Below, in pieces: positions 1 to 8,028 of a stretch of 64,000 nt of DNA; the stretch's first letter is position 1, and each line of letters opens with the position of its first letter. Below the pieces are notes generated by a model that worked only from the letters and a program-made list of their open reading frames with translations, had not been told where the DNA came from and did no database searches. The DNA is from Vannielia litorea (GTDB lineage Bacteria; Pseudomonadota; Alphaproteobacteria; Rhodobacterales; Rhodobacteraceae): the NCBI RefSeq assembly GCF_900142295.1, contig NZ_FSRL01000001.1, positions 310,001-374,000 of the forward strand. Reading direction: 5' to 3'. The translations under genes and the position numbers were made by a program.

Positions 1-877
1 GGCGCAGCCGCTCCATCAGCCGCAGCTCGACTCCCGCCTGTGTCTTCACCCGCTCCGGGTCGGGGTGGCCGGTGCCGAAGCGGATGTAGGGGTTGGTGTT
101 GAGCTCGAACACGGCAATCCCGCTGTCGGCCAGGCCAAAGTCCACCCGGCCAAAGTCCTGCCCGGCGAGAGCCATCACCCGCCGCACCACCTCGGCATGC
201 GGGTAGGCGTGCATCTCGGCTTCGTCGGCGGCGTATTGCGCGGCGCTCGCCGCACCCACCTCGCCCGACTTGGCCACCCAGTGCCGCTGGCTCACCGTCA
301 AGGCCGGCACCACGTCGCCTTGCACCGCATAGGCCGCGCGCTTGCGAAACACCCCGCCTTCCCGTGCGAGCCCGGCATATTCGATGAACATGAGATCCGC
401 GAGCGCATGGCCCGCCGCCAGCGCCGCCGTCAGGGCTGCATCGGCCTGATCCGGTGTCTCGAGCAGGTCGCCGATGACCCCGCGGTGCGCCCAGCCGGTC
501 CGCAGGAAGCACGGAAACCGCTCCGGCCGTTCCCCCAGCACCGGCAGCCAGCAGCCGAACCGGTTGATCCCCTCGCGCTGCAAGGCCTTCAGCAGGGCCG
601 CGCGCGGCATGAAGCGGGCCGGGTCGTTGAGCACCGGGGCGCCGGTCTCGGCGGTCCTTGCCCGGAGCGTTGCCGCCACCTCGAGCCAGGGCGGTGACAT
701 CCGCTCGAAATCGGTGAAGACCGCGCTGCCCGCCGGCAACCGCCACGCCCGCGCCGCGGCCTCGTAGCCCATCAGCTTCACCCGGAAACCCGCTTTCGGG
801 GCCTTTGCCCGGATTTCCCTGAAGGTATTCAGCCGCCGTCCGGTGGCATAGATCACAAGGCGGGGCAGGCGGGGCAT
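1..877 (-). CDS. ATP-grasp-like protein, C-terminus cut by window edge
   Basis: The minus strand is open from an ATG at 877 to the left edge (292 residues, no stop seen), so the gene is partial at its 3-prime end. The fold signature is near the visible end: DFGRVDFG at residues 241-248 and VFELNTNPYI at 256-265 match the Asp and Glu-x-Asn metal/ATP-binding strands of ATP-grasp ligases; FIEYAG (164-169) and VFRKRAAY (176-183) fit the preceding nucleotide-binding strands. ATP-grasp enzymes join a carboxylate to an amine or thiol via an acyl-phosphate; the substrate here cannot be told. The gene diverges from the small peptide/HExxH pair at 948-2127 with a 70-bp gap, which raises the possibility of a peptide-modifying role. 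The reading in the opposite direction (65-697) lacks any recognisable motif and is a shadow. Confidence 0.7.
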   Translation of the reverse strand, partial: MPRLPRLVIYATGRRLNTFREIRAKAPKAGFRVKLMGYEAAARAWRLPAGSAVFTDFERMSPPWLEVAATLRARTAETGAPVLNDPARFMPRAALLKALQREGINRFGCWLPVLGERPERFPCFLRTGWAHRGVIGDLLETPDQADAALTAALAAGHALADLMFIEYAGLAREGGVFRKRAAYAVQGDVVPALTVSQRHWVAKSGEVGAASAAQYAADEAEMHAYPHAEVVRRVMALAGQDFGRVDFGLADSGIAVFELNTNPYIRFGTGHPDPERVKTQAGVELRLMERLR

Positions 878-887
878 TTCGGGCTTC

Positions 888-916
888 TTGACATGCAGGC
901 TGAGCTAAAGGTTAAT
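888..916 (+). promoter_or_regulatory. Predicted sigma70-type promoter of the small peptide operon
   Basis: TTGACA at 888-893 is a perfect -35 hexamer. It is followed after 17 bp by GTTAAT at 911-916, which matches the -10 consensus at four of six positions. This would start transcription near 923, giving a 25-nt leader with GAAAGGA (934-940) as ribosome binding site before the ATG at 948. It lies in the gap to the divergent ATP-grasp gene. Confidence 0.55.
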
Positions 917-947
917 CGAGCCACGCTGTAGACGAAAGGATGTTTCA

Positions 948-1145
948 ATGACGATCAAGATTGACGAGAAGAAACTGCTCGGCTTCCGGCTCGAGTCCGA
1001 GGCTTCCGGCGGCCTGAAGATGGGCGACAAGGGCGGCGGTGCCCTCGGCCTGAAGGCAGGGGCCAAGGTGACCGGTCCGATGAGCCTGAAGATGGGCACC
1101 AAGACTGGCGGGGGCCAGCCGGCCGGTTCGCAGGGCACGCTCTGA
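948..1145 (+). CDS. 65-residue Gly/Lys-rich peptide with three 12-residue repeats; candidate RiPP precursor
   Basis: I do not recognise this protein by name. It has a charged N-terminal part (residues 1-20) and then three tandem 12-residue units starting at residues 23, 35 and 47, each opening with LKxGxK (LKMGDK, LKAGAK, LKMGTK) and continuing with Gly/Ser/Thr-rich sequence; the last residues are GSQGTL. A short leader-like N-terminus followed by evenly spaced near-identical cores is the architecture of multi-core ribosomal peptide precursors. A good promoter and ribosome binding site precede it, and the HExxH protein gene starts 10 bp after its stop codon, so the two are almost certainly co-transcribed. 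It contains no Cys, which argues against lanthipeptide or sactipeptide chemistry. The precursor role is inference; it could be a structural or DNA-binding small protein instead. Confidence 0.65.
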   Translation: MTIKIDEKKLLGFRLESEASGGLKMGDKGGGALGLKAGAKVTGPMSLKMGTKTGGGQPAGSQGTL

Positions 1146-1155
1146 CCACAGCCTG

Positions 1156-2127
1156 ATGTCTTTAGAAAATCTGCTGGCCTTCCCGCCCGATGCTGCTCGG
1201 GCGGGTTTCGTCGATGCGCGGATGCACCGTGAGCTGGCCGCCAGTCTCGCACATATCGCCGCGGCCTGCGCCGAGGCGGGCCACCCGGCCGCACCGCTCC
1301 TGTCCCAGGCCTCCGACCTTGTCGCCCGAACCCGCGTCGGCCCCGAGGCCTTTGCCCGCTACTACCTGATCGGCAGCGCCCTTCTGGCCGGCGAAGACGC
1401 CGGCCTCGAGGCCGAGGCAAAGGCGCTCCTGTCCGATGTCCGCGCCGGGCGGGCACCCTTCCGGGTCTCGCCACGCGGCGGGGCAGGGGAGGTCGACGCG
1501 CTCATGGACCGCCAGATGGGCGACGAAGCCGTCAATTTCGCACCGGTGTCGCACGAGACCGCCGACGCCTTCGGCACGCGCCTCGCCGCCGGGCTCGACC
1601 TTCTGCGCCAAGGCCTGCCGGAGCTTCACGCAGAGATCACGAGCATCGTTCACCACGTCGTCTGCGCCGTCGCACCGGAAGGGTCGGCCATGCAGTTCGA
1701 CGGCGCCTCGCACTACCAGTTCTGGGGCCTGCTGCTGCTCAATCCCACCTTCCACACCACGCGCCTCGCCGTGGCCGAAGTGCTGGCCCACGAAAGTGCC
1801 CACTCGCTGCTCTTCGGCCTCACCATCGACGAACCCCTCACCCTCAATCCGGGCGAGGAAACCTATGCCTCCCCCCTCCGCGCCGACCCGCGCCCGATGG
1901 ATGGCATCTACCACGCCACCTTCGTCTCCGCCCGGATGGCCTGGGCGATGGAGGGCCTCGCCGCCTCCGGTCTGCTCTCCCCCGAAGAGGTCGATGCCGC
2001 CCGGGAGGCCGCCGCCGCCGACCGGCGCAATTTTGCCGCCGGTCTGTCGGTGATCGAGGCGCATGGCAAGCTCTCCCCCACCGGACGCACCGTCATGGGC
2101 AATGCCCGCGCCTGGATCGGCGGCTGA
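1156..2127 (+). CDS. HExxH-motif protein, aKG-HExxH peptide beta-hydroxylase-like
   Basis: A 323-residue soluble protein with HESAH at residues 212-216 inside a helix-like stretch (AEVLAHESAHSLLF). About 20 residues later comes YASPLRADPRP (237-247) and IYHATFVSAR (251-260). This combination (HExxH, then SPxRxDxRP, then a conserved His) is what I know from the HEXXH-motif family linked to peptide natural products and now named aKG-HExxH-type peptide beta-hydroxylases, in which the two His bind iron rather than catalytic zinc. His253 is a plausible further ligand. The gene follows the 65-residue repeat peptide by 10 bp, which suggests that peptide as substrate (inference). The alternative is an ordinary zinc peptidase, but the residues around the motif fit the hydroxylase family better. 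No signal peptide or membrane segment is seen. Confidence 0.65.
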   Translation: MSLENLLAFPPDAARAGFVDARMHRELAASLAHIAAACAEAGHPAAPLLSQASDLVARTRVGPEAFARYYLIGSALLAGEDAGLEAEAKALLSDVRAGRAPFRVSPRGGAGEVDALMDRQMGDEAVNFAPVSHETADAFGTRLAAGLDLLRQGLPELHAEITSIVHHVVCAVAPEGSAMQFDGASHYQFWGLLLLNPTFHTTRLAVAEVLAHESAHSLLFGLTIDEPLTLNPGEETYASPLRADPRPMDGIYHATFVSARMAWAMEGLAASGLLSPEEVDAAREAAAADRRNFAAGLSVIEAHGKLSPTGRTVMGNARAWIGG

Positions 2128-2175
2128 GCCCTTCGAGGGATGGACGCAGCGCCGCCCTTCCCCTAAAGCACTCCC

Positions 2176-2340
2176 ATGACGAAAGGCGACAAACCGGCAG
2201 CACCGCGCGAGGAGCGGCTGAAGCAGGCGCTCAAGGCCAACATGGCCCGCCGCAAGGCGCAGGCCAGGTCACGGGCGAAGGCGCGCGCCGGCGAGACAAA
2301 CCAGGCGGAATCGGGCGGCAAAGAGGGCGAAAATGGATAG
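2176..2340 (+). CDS. Small basic protein upstream of murA
   Basis: ATG at 2176 to TAG at 2340 encodes 54 residues, very rich in Lys, Arg and Ala, with a central [18 protein letters not shown] stretch and a Gly/Glu-rich tail. Similar short basic proteins sit directly before murA in other Rhodobacteraceae, as far as I remember; no function is known to me. It overlaps the start of murA by 8 bp in another frame, so translation of the two is probably coupled. The composition (helical, positively charged) would suit nucleic acid or ribosome binding, but that is a guess. Confidence 0.6.
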   Translation: MTKGDKPAAPREERLKQALKANMARRKAQARSRAKARAGETNQAESGGKEGENG

Positions 2341-3607
2341 AATCGTGGTCCGGGGCAACGGCGCCCTGAATGGAGACATTCCGATCTCGGGCGCCAAGAA
2401 CGCCTGCCTCACCCTGATGCCGGCCACGCTGCTGAGCGAGGAGCCGCTCACGCTCACCAATGCGCCGCGCCTCAGCGACATCCGCACCATGACCCAGCTG
2501 CTCCAATCGCTCGGCTGCGAGGTCTCCGCGCTGCAGGAGGGCAAGGTGCTGACCATGTCGTCGCATGACATCCACAACCACAAGGCCGATTACGACATCG
2601 TCCGCAAGATGCGCGCCTCGATCCTCGTGCTCGGGCCGATGCTGGCCCGCGACGGCCACGCCGTGGTGTCCCTGCCCGGCGGCTGCGCCATCGGCGCGCG
2701 GCCGGTCGACCTGCACCTCAAGGCGCTGGAGGCCATGGGCGCCGAGCTCGACCTGCGCGATGGCTACGTGCACGCCAAGGCCCCCGGCGGCCGCCTCAAG
2801 GGCGCGACCTTCGAGTTTCCGCTCGTCTCGGTCGGCGCGACCGAGAACGCCGTGCTTGCCGCCGTGCTCGCCAAGGGCACCACCGTCCTGAAGAACGCGG
2901 CCCGCGAGCCCGAGATCGTGGACCTGGCCAATTGCCTCATCAAGATGGGCGCCCAGATCGAGGGCGCCGAGACTGGCACCATCACCATCCAGGGGGTCGA
3001 CCGGCTCTCCGGGGCCACCCATCCGGTGGTGACCGACCGGATCGAGCTGGGCACCTACATGCTGGCCCCCGCCATCGCCGGTGGCGAGGTGGAGCTGCTG
3101 GGCGGCGCGCGCGAGCTGGTGGGCGCCTTTGCCGACAAGCTAGAGGAGGCCGATATCGAGGTCACCCAGACAAACCGGGGCCTGAAGGTGAAGCGCAACA
3201 ACGGCCGTGTCCGTGCCGTCGACGTGGTCACCGAGCCTTTCCCCGGCTTCCCGACCGATCTGCAGGCCCAGATGATGGCGCTGATGTGCACCGCCGAGGG
3301 CACCTCTGTGCTGGAAGAGAAGATCTTCGAGAACCGCTTCATGCACGCCCCCGAGCTGATGCGGATGGGCGCGAAGATCGACGTGCACGGCGGCCACGCC
3401 ACGGTGACCGGGGTGGACAGGCTGAAGGGTGCGCCGGTCATGGCCACCGATCTGCGGGCCTCCGTCTCGCTCATCCTAGCTGGGCTGGCGGCGGAGGGCG
3501 AAACCGTGGTCAGCCGGGTTTATCACCTCGACCGCGGCTACGAGCATGTCGTGCGCAAGCTCTCCGGCGTCGGCGCCCACATCGAGCGCCTGCACGAGGG
3601 TGACTGA
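2333..3607 (+). CDS. murA: UDP-N-acetylglucosamine 1-carboxyvinyltransferase
   Basis: MurA transfers enolpyruvate from PEP to UDP-GlcNAc, the first committed step of peptidoglycan synthesis in the cytoplasm, and is the target of fosfomycin. The 424-residue length is normal. The N-terminus has ISGAKNACL with the substrate-binding Lys22 and Asn23 pair, and [12 protein letters not shown] carries Cys118, the equivalent of E. coli Cys115, so the enzyme should be fosfomycin-sensitive rather than of the Asp-containing resistant type. SVGATENAV and FPTDLQAQ are further family blocks. The ATG at 2333 overlaps the end of the upstream small basic protein gene. Confidence 0.97.
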   Translation: MDRIVVRGNGALNGDIPISGAKNACLTLMPATLLSEEPLTLTNAPRLSDIRTMTQLLQSLGCEVSALQEGKVLTMSSHDIHNHKADYDIVRKMRASILVLGPMLARDGHAVVSLPGGCAIGARPVDLHLKALEAMGAELDLRDGYVHAKAPGGRLKGATFEFPLVSVGATENAVLAAVLAKGTTVLKNAAREPEIVDLANCLIKMGAQIEGAETGTITIQGVDRLSGATHPVVTDRIELGTYMLAPAIAGGEVELLGGARELVGAFADKLEEADIEVTQTNRGLKVKRNNGRVRAVDVVTEPFPGFPTDLQAQMMALMCTAEGTSVLEEKIFENRFMHAPELMRMGAKIDVHGGHATVTGVDRLKGAPVMATDLRASVSLILAGLAAEGETVVSRVYHLDRGYEHVVRKLSGVGAHIERLHEGD

Positions 3608-3700
3608 GCGTCCGGACATCGCCCTGGAACGGCCCGTGCGGCGTGCGCTTTCGCGCGAACGGTGGGGTAGGGCGCGGCTACGGTGCACAAACCCCGTATG

Positions 3701-3733
3701 CATGGGTTGTGCATGGGTTGTGCATCGGTTGTG
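3701..3733. promoter_or_regulatory. Three 11-bp direct repeats upstream of the DUF2948-hisD series
   Basis: CATGGGTTGTG occurs at 3701-3711 and 3712-3722, followed by CATCGGTTGTG at 3723-3733, so three head-to-tail units repeat at 11 bp, about one helical turn. The same array (two units plus a partial third) occurs at 27391-27419 before hisC. A weak promoter, TTGTTC (3798-3803), 17 bp, TATGTC (3821-3826), lies downstream, which would place the repeats in an activator-type position. The rest of the 268-bp gap between murA and the GTG at 3876 shows nothing else I can name. Confidence 0.5.
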
Positions 3734-3875
3734 ACATTTAACCAAGGTTAACCGCGCCGCGGCCGTTAACCGCCCGGGACGCCGCGTCAACCTCCGCTTG
3801 TTCGGCCGGGCCGAAACCCCTATGTCTCTCGGGTGATGGGAAAATTGCCAAAAAGTCCTGCCCCGGAGGCGCATC

Positions 3876-4358
3876 GTGGCTGAAGACGCCAAGTTCGAAG
3901 ACGGGCTCGAGCGCCCGATCTACATCGCCGCGATGGACGAGGGCTCTCTGCCCATCGTCTCCGCGCTGGTGCAGGATGCCGTCTTTCCGATCACCGAGAT
4001 GAAATACGACAAGGCACAACGCGAATTTGCCTTGCTGCTCAACCGCTTCCGCTGGGAAGACAAGGCCCGCGCCGAGGCGCGCGGGCGGCCCTACGAGCGG
4101 GTGCAGTCGGTTCTGCGGGTGGGCGACGTGATGAAGGTCGCGAGCATGGGGATCGACCGCTCCGATCCCGACACGATTCTGTCCCTGCTTTCCGTGACTT
4201 GGGAGGAGGGGGAGGATGGCACCGGCGCACTCATCCTGACGCTGGCGGGCGATGGCGCGATCCGGCTTTCGGTCGAGTGCCTCGACCTGGTCCTGAAGGA
4301 CGTGACCCGCCCCTACATCGCTCCGTCGCGCCACGCGCCGGAACACCCGGAGGGGTGA
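3876..4358 (+). CDS. DUF2948 family protein
   Basis: A 160-residue protein of the DUF2948 family, found widely in alphaproteobacteria just before hisD; function unknown. The GTG at 3876 is chosen because CGGAGG lies 8-10 bp before it and no ATG fits. The sequence is a mixed alpha/beta, soluble protein (ISALVQDAVFP and LLNRFRWED blocks, then RVQSVLRVGDVM) with no catalytic motif I can identify. It overlaps the next gene by 4 bp (GTGA), so it is the first gene of a translationally coupled series that includes hisD. Confidence 0.85.
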   Translation: MAEDAKFEDGLERPIYIAAMDEGSLPIVSALVQDAVFPITEMKYDKAQREFALLLNRFRWEDKARAEARGRPYERVQSVLRVGDVMKVASMGIDRSDPDTILSLLSVTWEEGEDGTGALILTLAGDGAIRLSVECLDLVLKDVTRPYIAPSRHAPEHPEG

Positions 4359-4879
4359 GCCTCACCGTCCGCAGGCTGGTGCCCGCCGAGGCCGGAGCCT
4401 ACCGCGCGCTGCGGCTCGAGGCGCTGCGGTCCTGCCCCGAGGCCTTTGGAACGAGCCTCGAGGAAGCCCGCGCCGTTCCCATGCTGGAGCAGGCCAACCG
4501 CTTGCAATACAACACGAATTTCGGCGCCTTCGTCGATGGCGCGCTGGTCGGCATCCTCACCTACGTCGCCGAGGAGGGCGAGAAGGTCGGCCACCGTGCC
4601 TGGCTCATGGGCGTCTATGTGCAGCCCGCCCACCAGGGTGGCGGTGCCGCCAGGGCGCTGCTGGCCGCCGCCCTCGCCGAGGCCGGGGCGGATGGCATCG
4701 CCCAGCTCGAGCTCCACGTCTCCGAGGCCGCGCCCCGGGCGCGTGCCTTCTATCTCCGCGAGGGCTTCGTCGAGGTCGGCCGCAGCCCCCGCGCGCTCCG
4801 CGTTGACAACCGTTATCTCGACGAACTGCACATGCTCCGCCGTCTCGATGCGCTTGAGGGCCGTGCGGCGGGCGGGTAA
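4355..4879 (+). CDS. GNAT family N-acetyltransferase
   Basis: A 174-residue single-domain GNAT acetyltransferase using acetyl-CoA; substrate unknown. The first strand is LTVRRLVPAEAGAYRALR, the central strand is AWLMGVYVQPAHQGGGAARALL with the acetyl-CoA-binding QGGGAA loop (Q/R-x-x-G-x-A pattern), and the last conserved block is RARAFYLREGFVEVGR, where the Tyr is the usual proton donor position. The GTG at 4355 overlaps the DUF2948 stop codon (GTGA) and gives a natural N-terminus; an upstream ATG in the same frame lies inside DUF2948 and adds only low-quality sequence. It is 21 bp before hisD and likely co-transcribed. Confidence 0.85.
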   Translation: MSLTVRRLVPAEAGAYRALRLEALRSCPEAFGTSLEEARAVPMLEQANRLQYNTNFGAFVDGALVGILTYVAEEGEKVGHRAWLMGVYVQPAHQGGGAARALLAAALAEAGADGIAQLELHVSEAAPRARAFYLREGFVEVGRSPRALRVDNRYLDELHMLRRLDALEGRAAGG

Positions 4880-4900
4880 GAGGCCCGCAAAGGAGAGCCC

Positions 4901-6202
4901 ATGCCCGTCTTTCTCAACACCCGCGACGCCGATTTCGAGGCCGGTTTCCAGGCCCTCCTGAACGCCAAGCGCGAGGATGCCCCCGATGTCGACGACACCG
5001 TCGCCGGGATCATCTCCGAGGTCCGCAGGCGGGGCGACGAGGCCGTCATCGAGCTGACCGAAAAGTTCGACCGCCTGAGCCTGACCCCTGAAACCATTGC
5101 CTTTTCCGAGGCCGAGATCGACGAGCTCTGCGCCCGCGTGCCCGCCGCCGAGGCCGCCGCCCTCGAGCTGGCGGCAGAGCGCATCCGCGCCTACCACGTC
5201 CGCCAGATGCCCGATGATGCCATGTGGACCGACCCCGACGGCGCCACGCTCGGCTGGCGCTGGACTCCGGTTTCCGCCGCTGGTCTCTATGTGCCGGGCG
5301 GCCTCGCCAGCTACCCCTCCTCGGTGCTGATGAACGCCGTCCCTGCCCAGGTCGCGGGCGTCGAACGCCTCGTCATCGCCTGCCCCACGCCGGGCGGCGA
5401 GGCCAACCCGCTGGTGCTCTACGCCGCCCGCCTGGCGGGCGTCGAAACCGTCTACCGGATCGGCGGGGCGCAGGCCGTGGCGGCCCTGGCCTACGGCACT
5501 CAAACCATCGCGCCCGTCGACAAGATCACTGGCCCGGGCAATGCCTTCGTGGCCGCAGCCAAGCGCCGCGTCTTCGGCAAGGTCGGGATCGACATGATCG
5601 CCGGCCCCTCCGAGATCCTGGTCATCGCCGACGCCGACAACGACCCCGATTTTCTCGCCCTCGACCTGCTCTCCCAGGCCGAGCACGACGCCTCCGCCCA
5701 GTCGATCCTGATCACCACCGACGCCGCTTTCGGCGCGGCCGTGGCCCGCGCCGTCGACACCCGCCTGCAAACCCTCGAGCGCGCAGGGATCGCCGGTGAC
5801 AGCTGGCGCGACAACGGCGCCGTCATCACCGTGCAAAGCCTGGACGAGGCGGCAGAGCTCTCCGACCGCATCGCGCCCGAGCACCTCGAGCTCTGCGTCG
5901 AGAACCCCGAGGCGCTCTCCGAACGGATCCGCCACGCCGGGGCGATCTTCCTCGGCCAGTGGACCCCCGAGGCCATCGGCGATTACATCGGCGGCCCCAA
6001 CCACGTGCTGCCCACCGCCCGCTCCGCCCGGTTTTCCTCCGGCCTCTCGGTGCTCGACTTCCTCAAGCGCACCACTCTGGCCAGGATGACCCCCGACGCC
6101 CTGCGCACCATCGGCCCGGCGGCGGAGACCCTCGCGAAATCAGAGAGTTTGCAGGCCCACGGCCTCTCTGTCCGCGCCCGACTCGACAAGCTGAACCGAT
6201 GA
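4901..6202 (+). CDS. hisD: Histidinol dehydrogenase
   Basis: HisD oxidises L-histidinol to L-histidine in two NAD-dependent steps, the end of histidine biosynthesis. The 433 residues are full length. Family blocks seen are KITGPGNAFVAAAK, GIDMIAGPSEILV, LLSQAEHDASAQS (zinc-binding Gln and His), IAPEHLEL (catalytic Glu-His pair), DYIGGPNHVLPT (zinc-binding Asp) and a C-terminal KSESLQAHGLSVRARL with the final metal-binding His. AAGGAGAG lies 6-7 bp before the ATG. The gene is in a series with DUF2948 and GNAT upstream and overlaps DUF4272 downstream, instead of lying with the other his genes. Confidence 0.97.
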   Translation: MPVFLNTRDADFEAGFQALLNAKREDAPDVDDTVAGIISEVRRRGDEAVIELTEKFDRLSLTPETIAFSEAEIDELCARVPAAEAAALELAAERIRAYHVRQMPDDAMWTDPDGATLGWRWTPVSAAGLYVPGGLASYPSSVLMNAVPAQVAGVERLVIACPTPGGEANPLVLYAARLAGVETVYRIGGAQAVAALAYGTQTIAPVDKITGPGNAFVAAAKRRVFGKVGIDMIAGPSEILVIADADNDPDFLALDLLSQAEHDASAQSILITTDAAFGAAVARAVDTRLQTLERAGIAGDSWRDNGAVITVQSLDEAAELSDRIAPEHLELCVENPEALSERIRHAGAIFLGQWTPEAIGDYIGGPNHVLPTARSARFSSGLSVLDFLKRTTLARMTPDALRTIGPAAETLAKSESLQAHGLSVRARLDKLNR

Positions 6203-6894
6203 TCCGCGCCACCCTCATGGCCCTGCTGCTCGCCACGCCGCTGAACGCCGGCGAGGCCGAGGACCGCAAGGCCGCCTCCATCGCGTTGCTCGAAGGGCAG
6301 GGCGTGCCGGTGCTGCCTTCGCTCCCCGCGATCGAAACCGAGGCCGAGAGCCTGCGCCGCAGCGAGGAAGAGGTGATCCGCCGCACCGTCGCCCTCGCCA
6401 TTGTCGCCGTGAAGGGCGAGACCGGCGACAGCGACCTCGCCCGAAATCTGATCACCCAGTTCGGGGCCGACGACAGCTGGTTCAGCCCCGCCGAACAGGC
6501 TTTTCTCGATACCCCCGATCCCGATCCGCAGATGCGCGCCCAGTTCGCATGGCGCTACGAGACGGTCGAGGTGATGCTCTGGGCGCTCGGCATCTACGAC
6601 GAGCTGAAATACCCGAGTGAAATCATGGATGTGCCCCGCATGGCCGAGACCCTCCGCACCCTCGGGACGGAGGGCCTTCGGGCCGAGGCCCGCCTCCGCC
6701 CGCAGGCCGAGCTGCTCGACGCCGCCGATGTGATCTACCGCTACCACTGGGCCACCCGGCAGGCCGGGCTCGATGGCGCCCCGCCACCCGCCGGGCTCTA
6801 CCCCGATGTCATCTGGGAGCGCCACCACGCCCTGAACTGGCTCATCGGGGCCCACGGCGGCCAGCCGTGGGACGAGGTCACCACCGACACCTGA
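6199..6894 (+). CDS. DUF4272 domain protein with N-terminal signal-like sequence
   Basis: The ATG at 6199 overlaps the hisD stop codon (ATGA), giving 231 residues; a longer reading into hisD is out of keeping with the operon layout. The body matches DUF4272: EEVIRRTVALAIVAVKG, FAWRYETVEVMLWALG and a C-terminal ERHHALNWLIG. The first 18 residues (MIRATLMALLLATPLNAG) look like a short signal peptide, so a periplasmic location is possible; many relatives are cytoplasmic, so this is uncertain. Function of the domain is unknown. Confidence 0.8.
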   Translation: MIRATLMALLLATPLNAGEAEDRKAASIALLEGQGVPVLPSLPAIETEAESLRRSEEEVIRRTVALAIVAVKGETGDSDLARNLITQFGADDSWFSPAEQAFLDTPDPDPQMRAQFAWRYETVEVMLWALGIYDELKYPSEIMDVPRMAETLRTLGTEGLRAEARLRPQAELLDAADVIYRYHWATRQAGLDGAPPPAGLYPDVIWERHHALNWLIGAHGGQPWDEVTTDT

Positions 6895-6959
6895 GGTTTT
6901 CGCTGCATTGCAGTATCCGCGAGCGCAGGCTAGCTTTCGGCAGCCACGGAGACGAGCGC

Positions 6960-7439
6960 ATGAGCCGCATCTGCCATATCGAGATCGACGACGCCAACCT
7001 GCCCCCGCCCACGCCGGAGATCGAGCAGGAGCGCAAGGTGGCGATCTTCGACCTTCTGGAAGACAACAGCTTCCTGCCCACCGGCCGTGACGGCGTCGAG
7101 CTGCCCCCCGGCCCCTACCGGCTGCACCTGTGCATCCGCGAGCGTCGGCTGGTGTTCGACATTTCCGACGAGAAATCGCGCGAGATCGGGGCCTTCCACT
7201 TGTCGCTGTCGCCCTTCAAGCAGGTGGTGAAGGACTACTGGCAGATCTGCGAAAGCTACTATGACGCGGTGAAAAAGCTGCCGCCGCACCAGATCGAGGC
7301 GATCGACATGGCCCGGCGCGGCATTCACAACGAGGGCGCCCGGGTGCTGCAGGAGCGGCTCGAAGGCAAGGCCGAGGTGGATACCGACACCGCCCGCCGC
7401 CTTTTTACCCTCATCTGCGTGCTGCACTTCGGGAGCTGA
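6960..7439 (+). CDS. UPF0262 family protein
   Basis: The ATG at 6960 gives a 159-residue protein of UPF0262, a family largely confined to alphaproteobacteria and without known function. It begins MSRICHIEIDD and contains the blocks ERKVAIFDLLEDN, YRLHLCIRERRLVFDI and the Lys/Tyr-rich KQVVKDYWQICESYY. It lies between DUF4272 and the phosphatase gene, whose TTG start is 3 bp downstream, so the group is probably translated from one message. No signal peptide, metal site or nucleotide-binding motif is apparent. Confidence 0.88.
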   Translation: MSRICHIEIDDANLPPPTPEIEQERKVAIFDLLEDNSFLPTGRDGVELPPGPYRLHLCIRERRLVFDISDEKSREIGAFHLSLSPFKQVVKDYWQICESYYDAVKKLPPHQIEAIDMARRGIHNEGARVLQERLEGKAEVDTDTARRLFTLICVLHFGS

Positions 7440-7442
7440 GGC

Positions 7443-7901
7443 TTGGGCAAGTCGTTTCCCTCCTCGGTGCTGTTCTGCTGCGACCACAACGCCGTGCGCT
7501 CGCCGATGGCCGAGGGCCTGATGAAAAAGCTCTATGGCCACGACGCCTATGTGCAGTCGGCCGGGGTCCACAACGATCTCGACGTGGACGGCTTCGCCAT
7601 ATCGGTCTGCGCGGAGATCGGGGTCGAGCTGCACCGCCACCGCTCGCGCAGCTTCGAGGAGATGCAGCAGTGGGGAGATGACCTGTCGGGCTTCGACCTG
7701 ATCATCGCGCTCTCTCCCGCTTCCCAGCGCCAGGCGCTGGAGCTGACGCGCGTGCATCACCTCGAGGTCGAATACTGGCCGATCATGGACCCCACCGGCA
7801 TCGGCGAGACCCGCGAGGCCAAGTTGGGCGTCTACCGGCAGGTCCGCGACCAGCTGCTCACGCGGATGAAGCAGCGCTTTGGCCCGCCCACGCAGGTCTG
7901 A
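7443..7901 (+). CDS. Low-molecular-weight protein-tyrosine-phosphatase-like protein
   Basis: A 152-residue protein with the phosphatase P-loop CDHNAVRSP: Cys13 with Arg19 forms CX5R, the nucleophile and phosphate-binding Arg. FDLIIALSPASQ and YWPIMDPTG near the C-terminus supply the DP loop whose Asp acts as general acid. These are the features of the LMW phosphatase / arsenate reductase family; which of the two activities applies cannot be decided. The TTG at 7443 is required because the catalytic Cys is only 13 codons away and no ATG or GTG precedes it. It follows UPF0262 immediately and precedes infA by 127 bp. Confidence 0.88.
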   Translation: MGKSFPSSVLFCCDHNAVRSPMAEGLMKKLYGHDAYVQSAGVHNDLDVDGFAISVCAEIGVELHRHRSRSFEEMQQWGDDLSGFDLIIALSPASQRQALELTRVHHLEVEYWPIMDPTGIGETREAKLGVYRQVRDQLLTRMKQRFGPPTQV

Positions 7902-7952
7902 ACCGCGCTCGGCCAAAAAGGTCACAACGCGGCGACGGGCCTGCATTTTCGC

Positions 7953-7981
7953 TTGATTTATGGGTCGCTTGAGCGCATCTA
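7953..7981 (+). promoter_or_regulatory. Possible promoter of infA
   Basis: TTGATT (7953-7958), a 17-bp spacer and CATCTA (7976-7981) fit a sigma70-type promoter about 48 bp before the infA start. TTGATTTATGGGTC also looks like one half of an FNR box, but the second half is missing. Confidence 0.35.
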
Positions 7982-8028
7982 GTGCCGCGTCAGCCACAGT
8001 GCGGCAACAGTGCAACAATGGAGTGAAC

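Noticed and set aside
3701..3733. A histidine leader peptide (short frames around the repeats read MGCAWVVHRL and similar)
   Set aside because: The repeat period is 11 bp, not a multiple of three, so the repeated His codons are not in one frame, and no attenuator hairpin with a T run follows.
7953..7966. An FNR box before infA (TTGATTTATGGGTC)
   Set aside because: Only the left half-site fits; the right half has no TCAA or TCAT.
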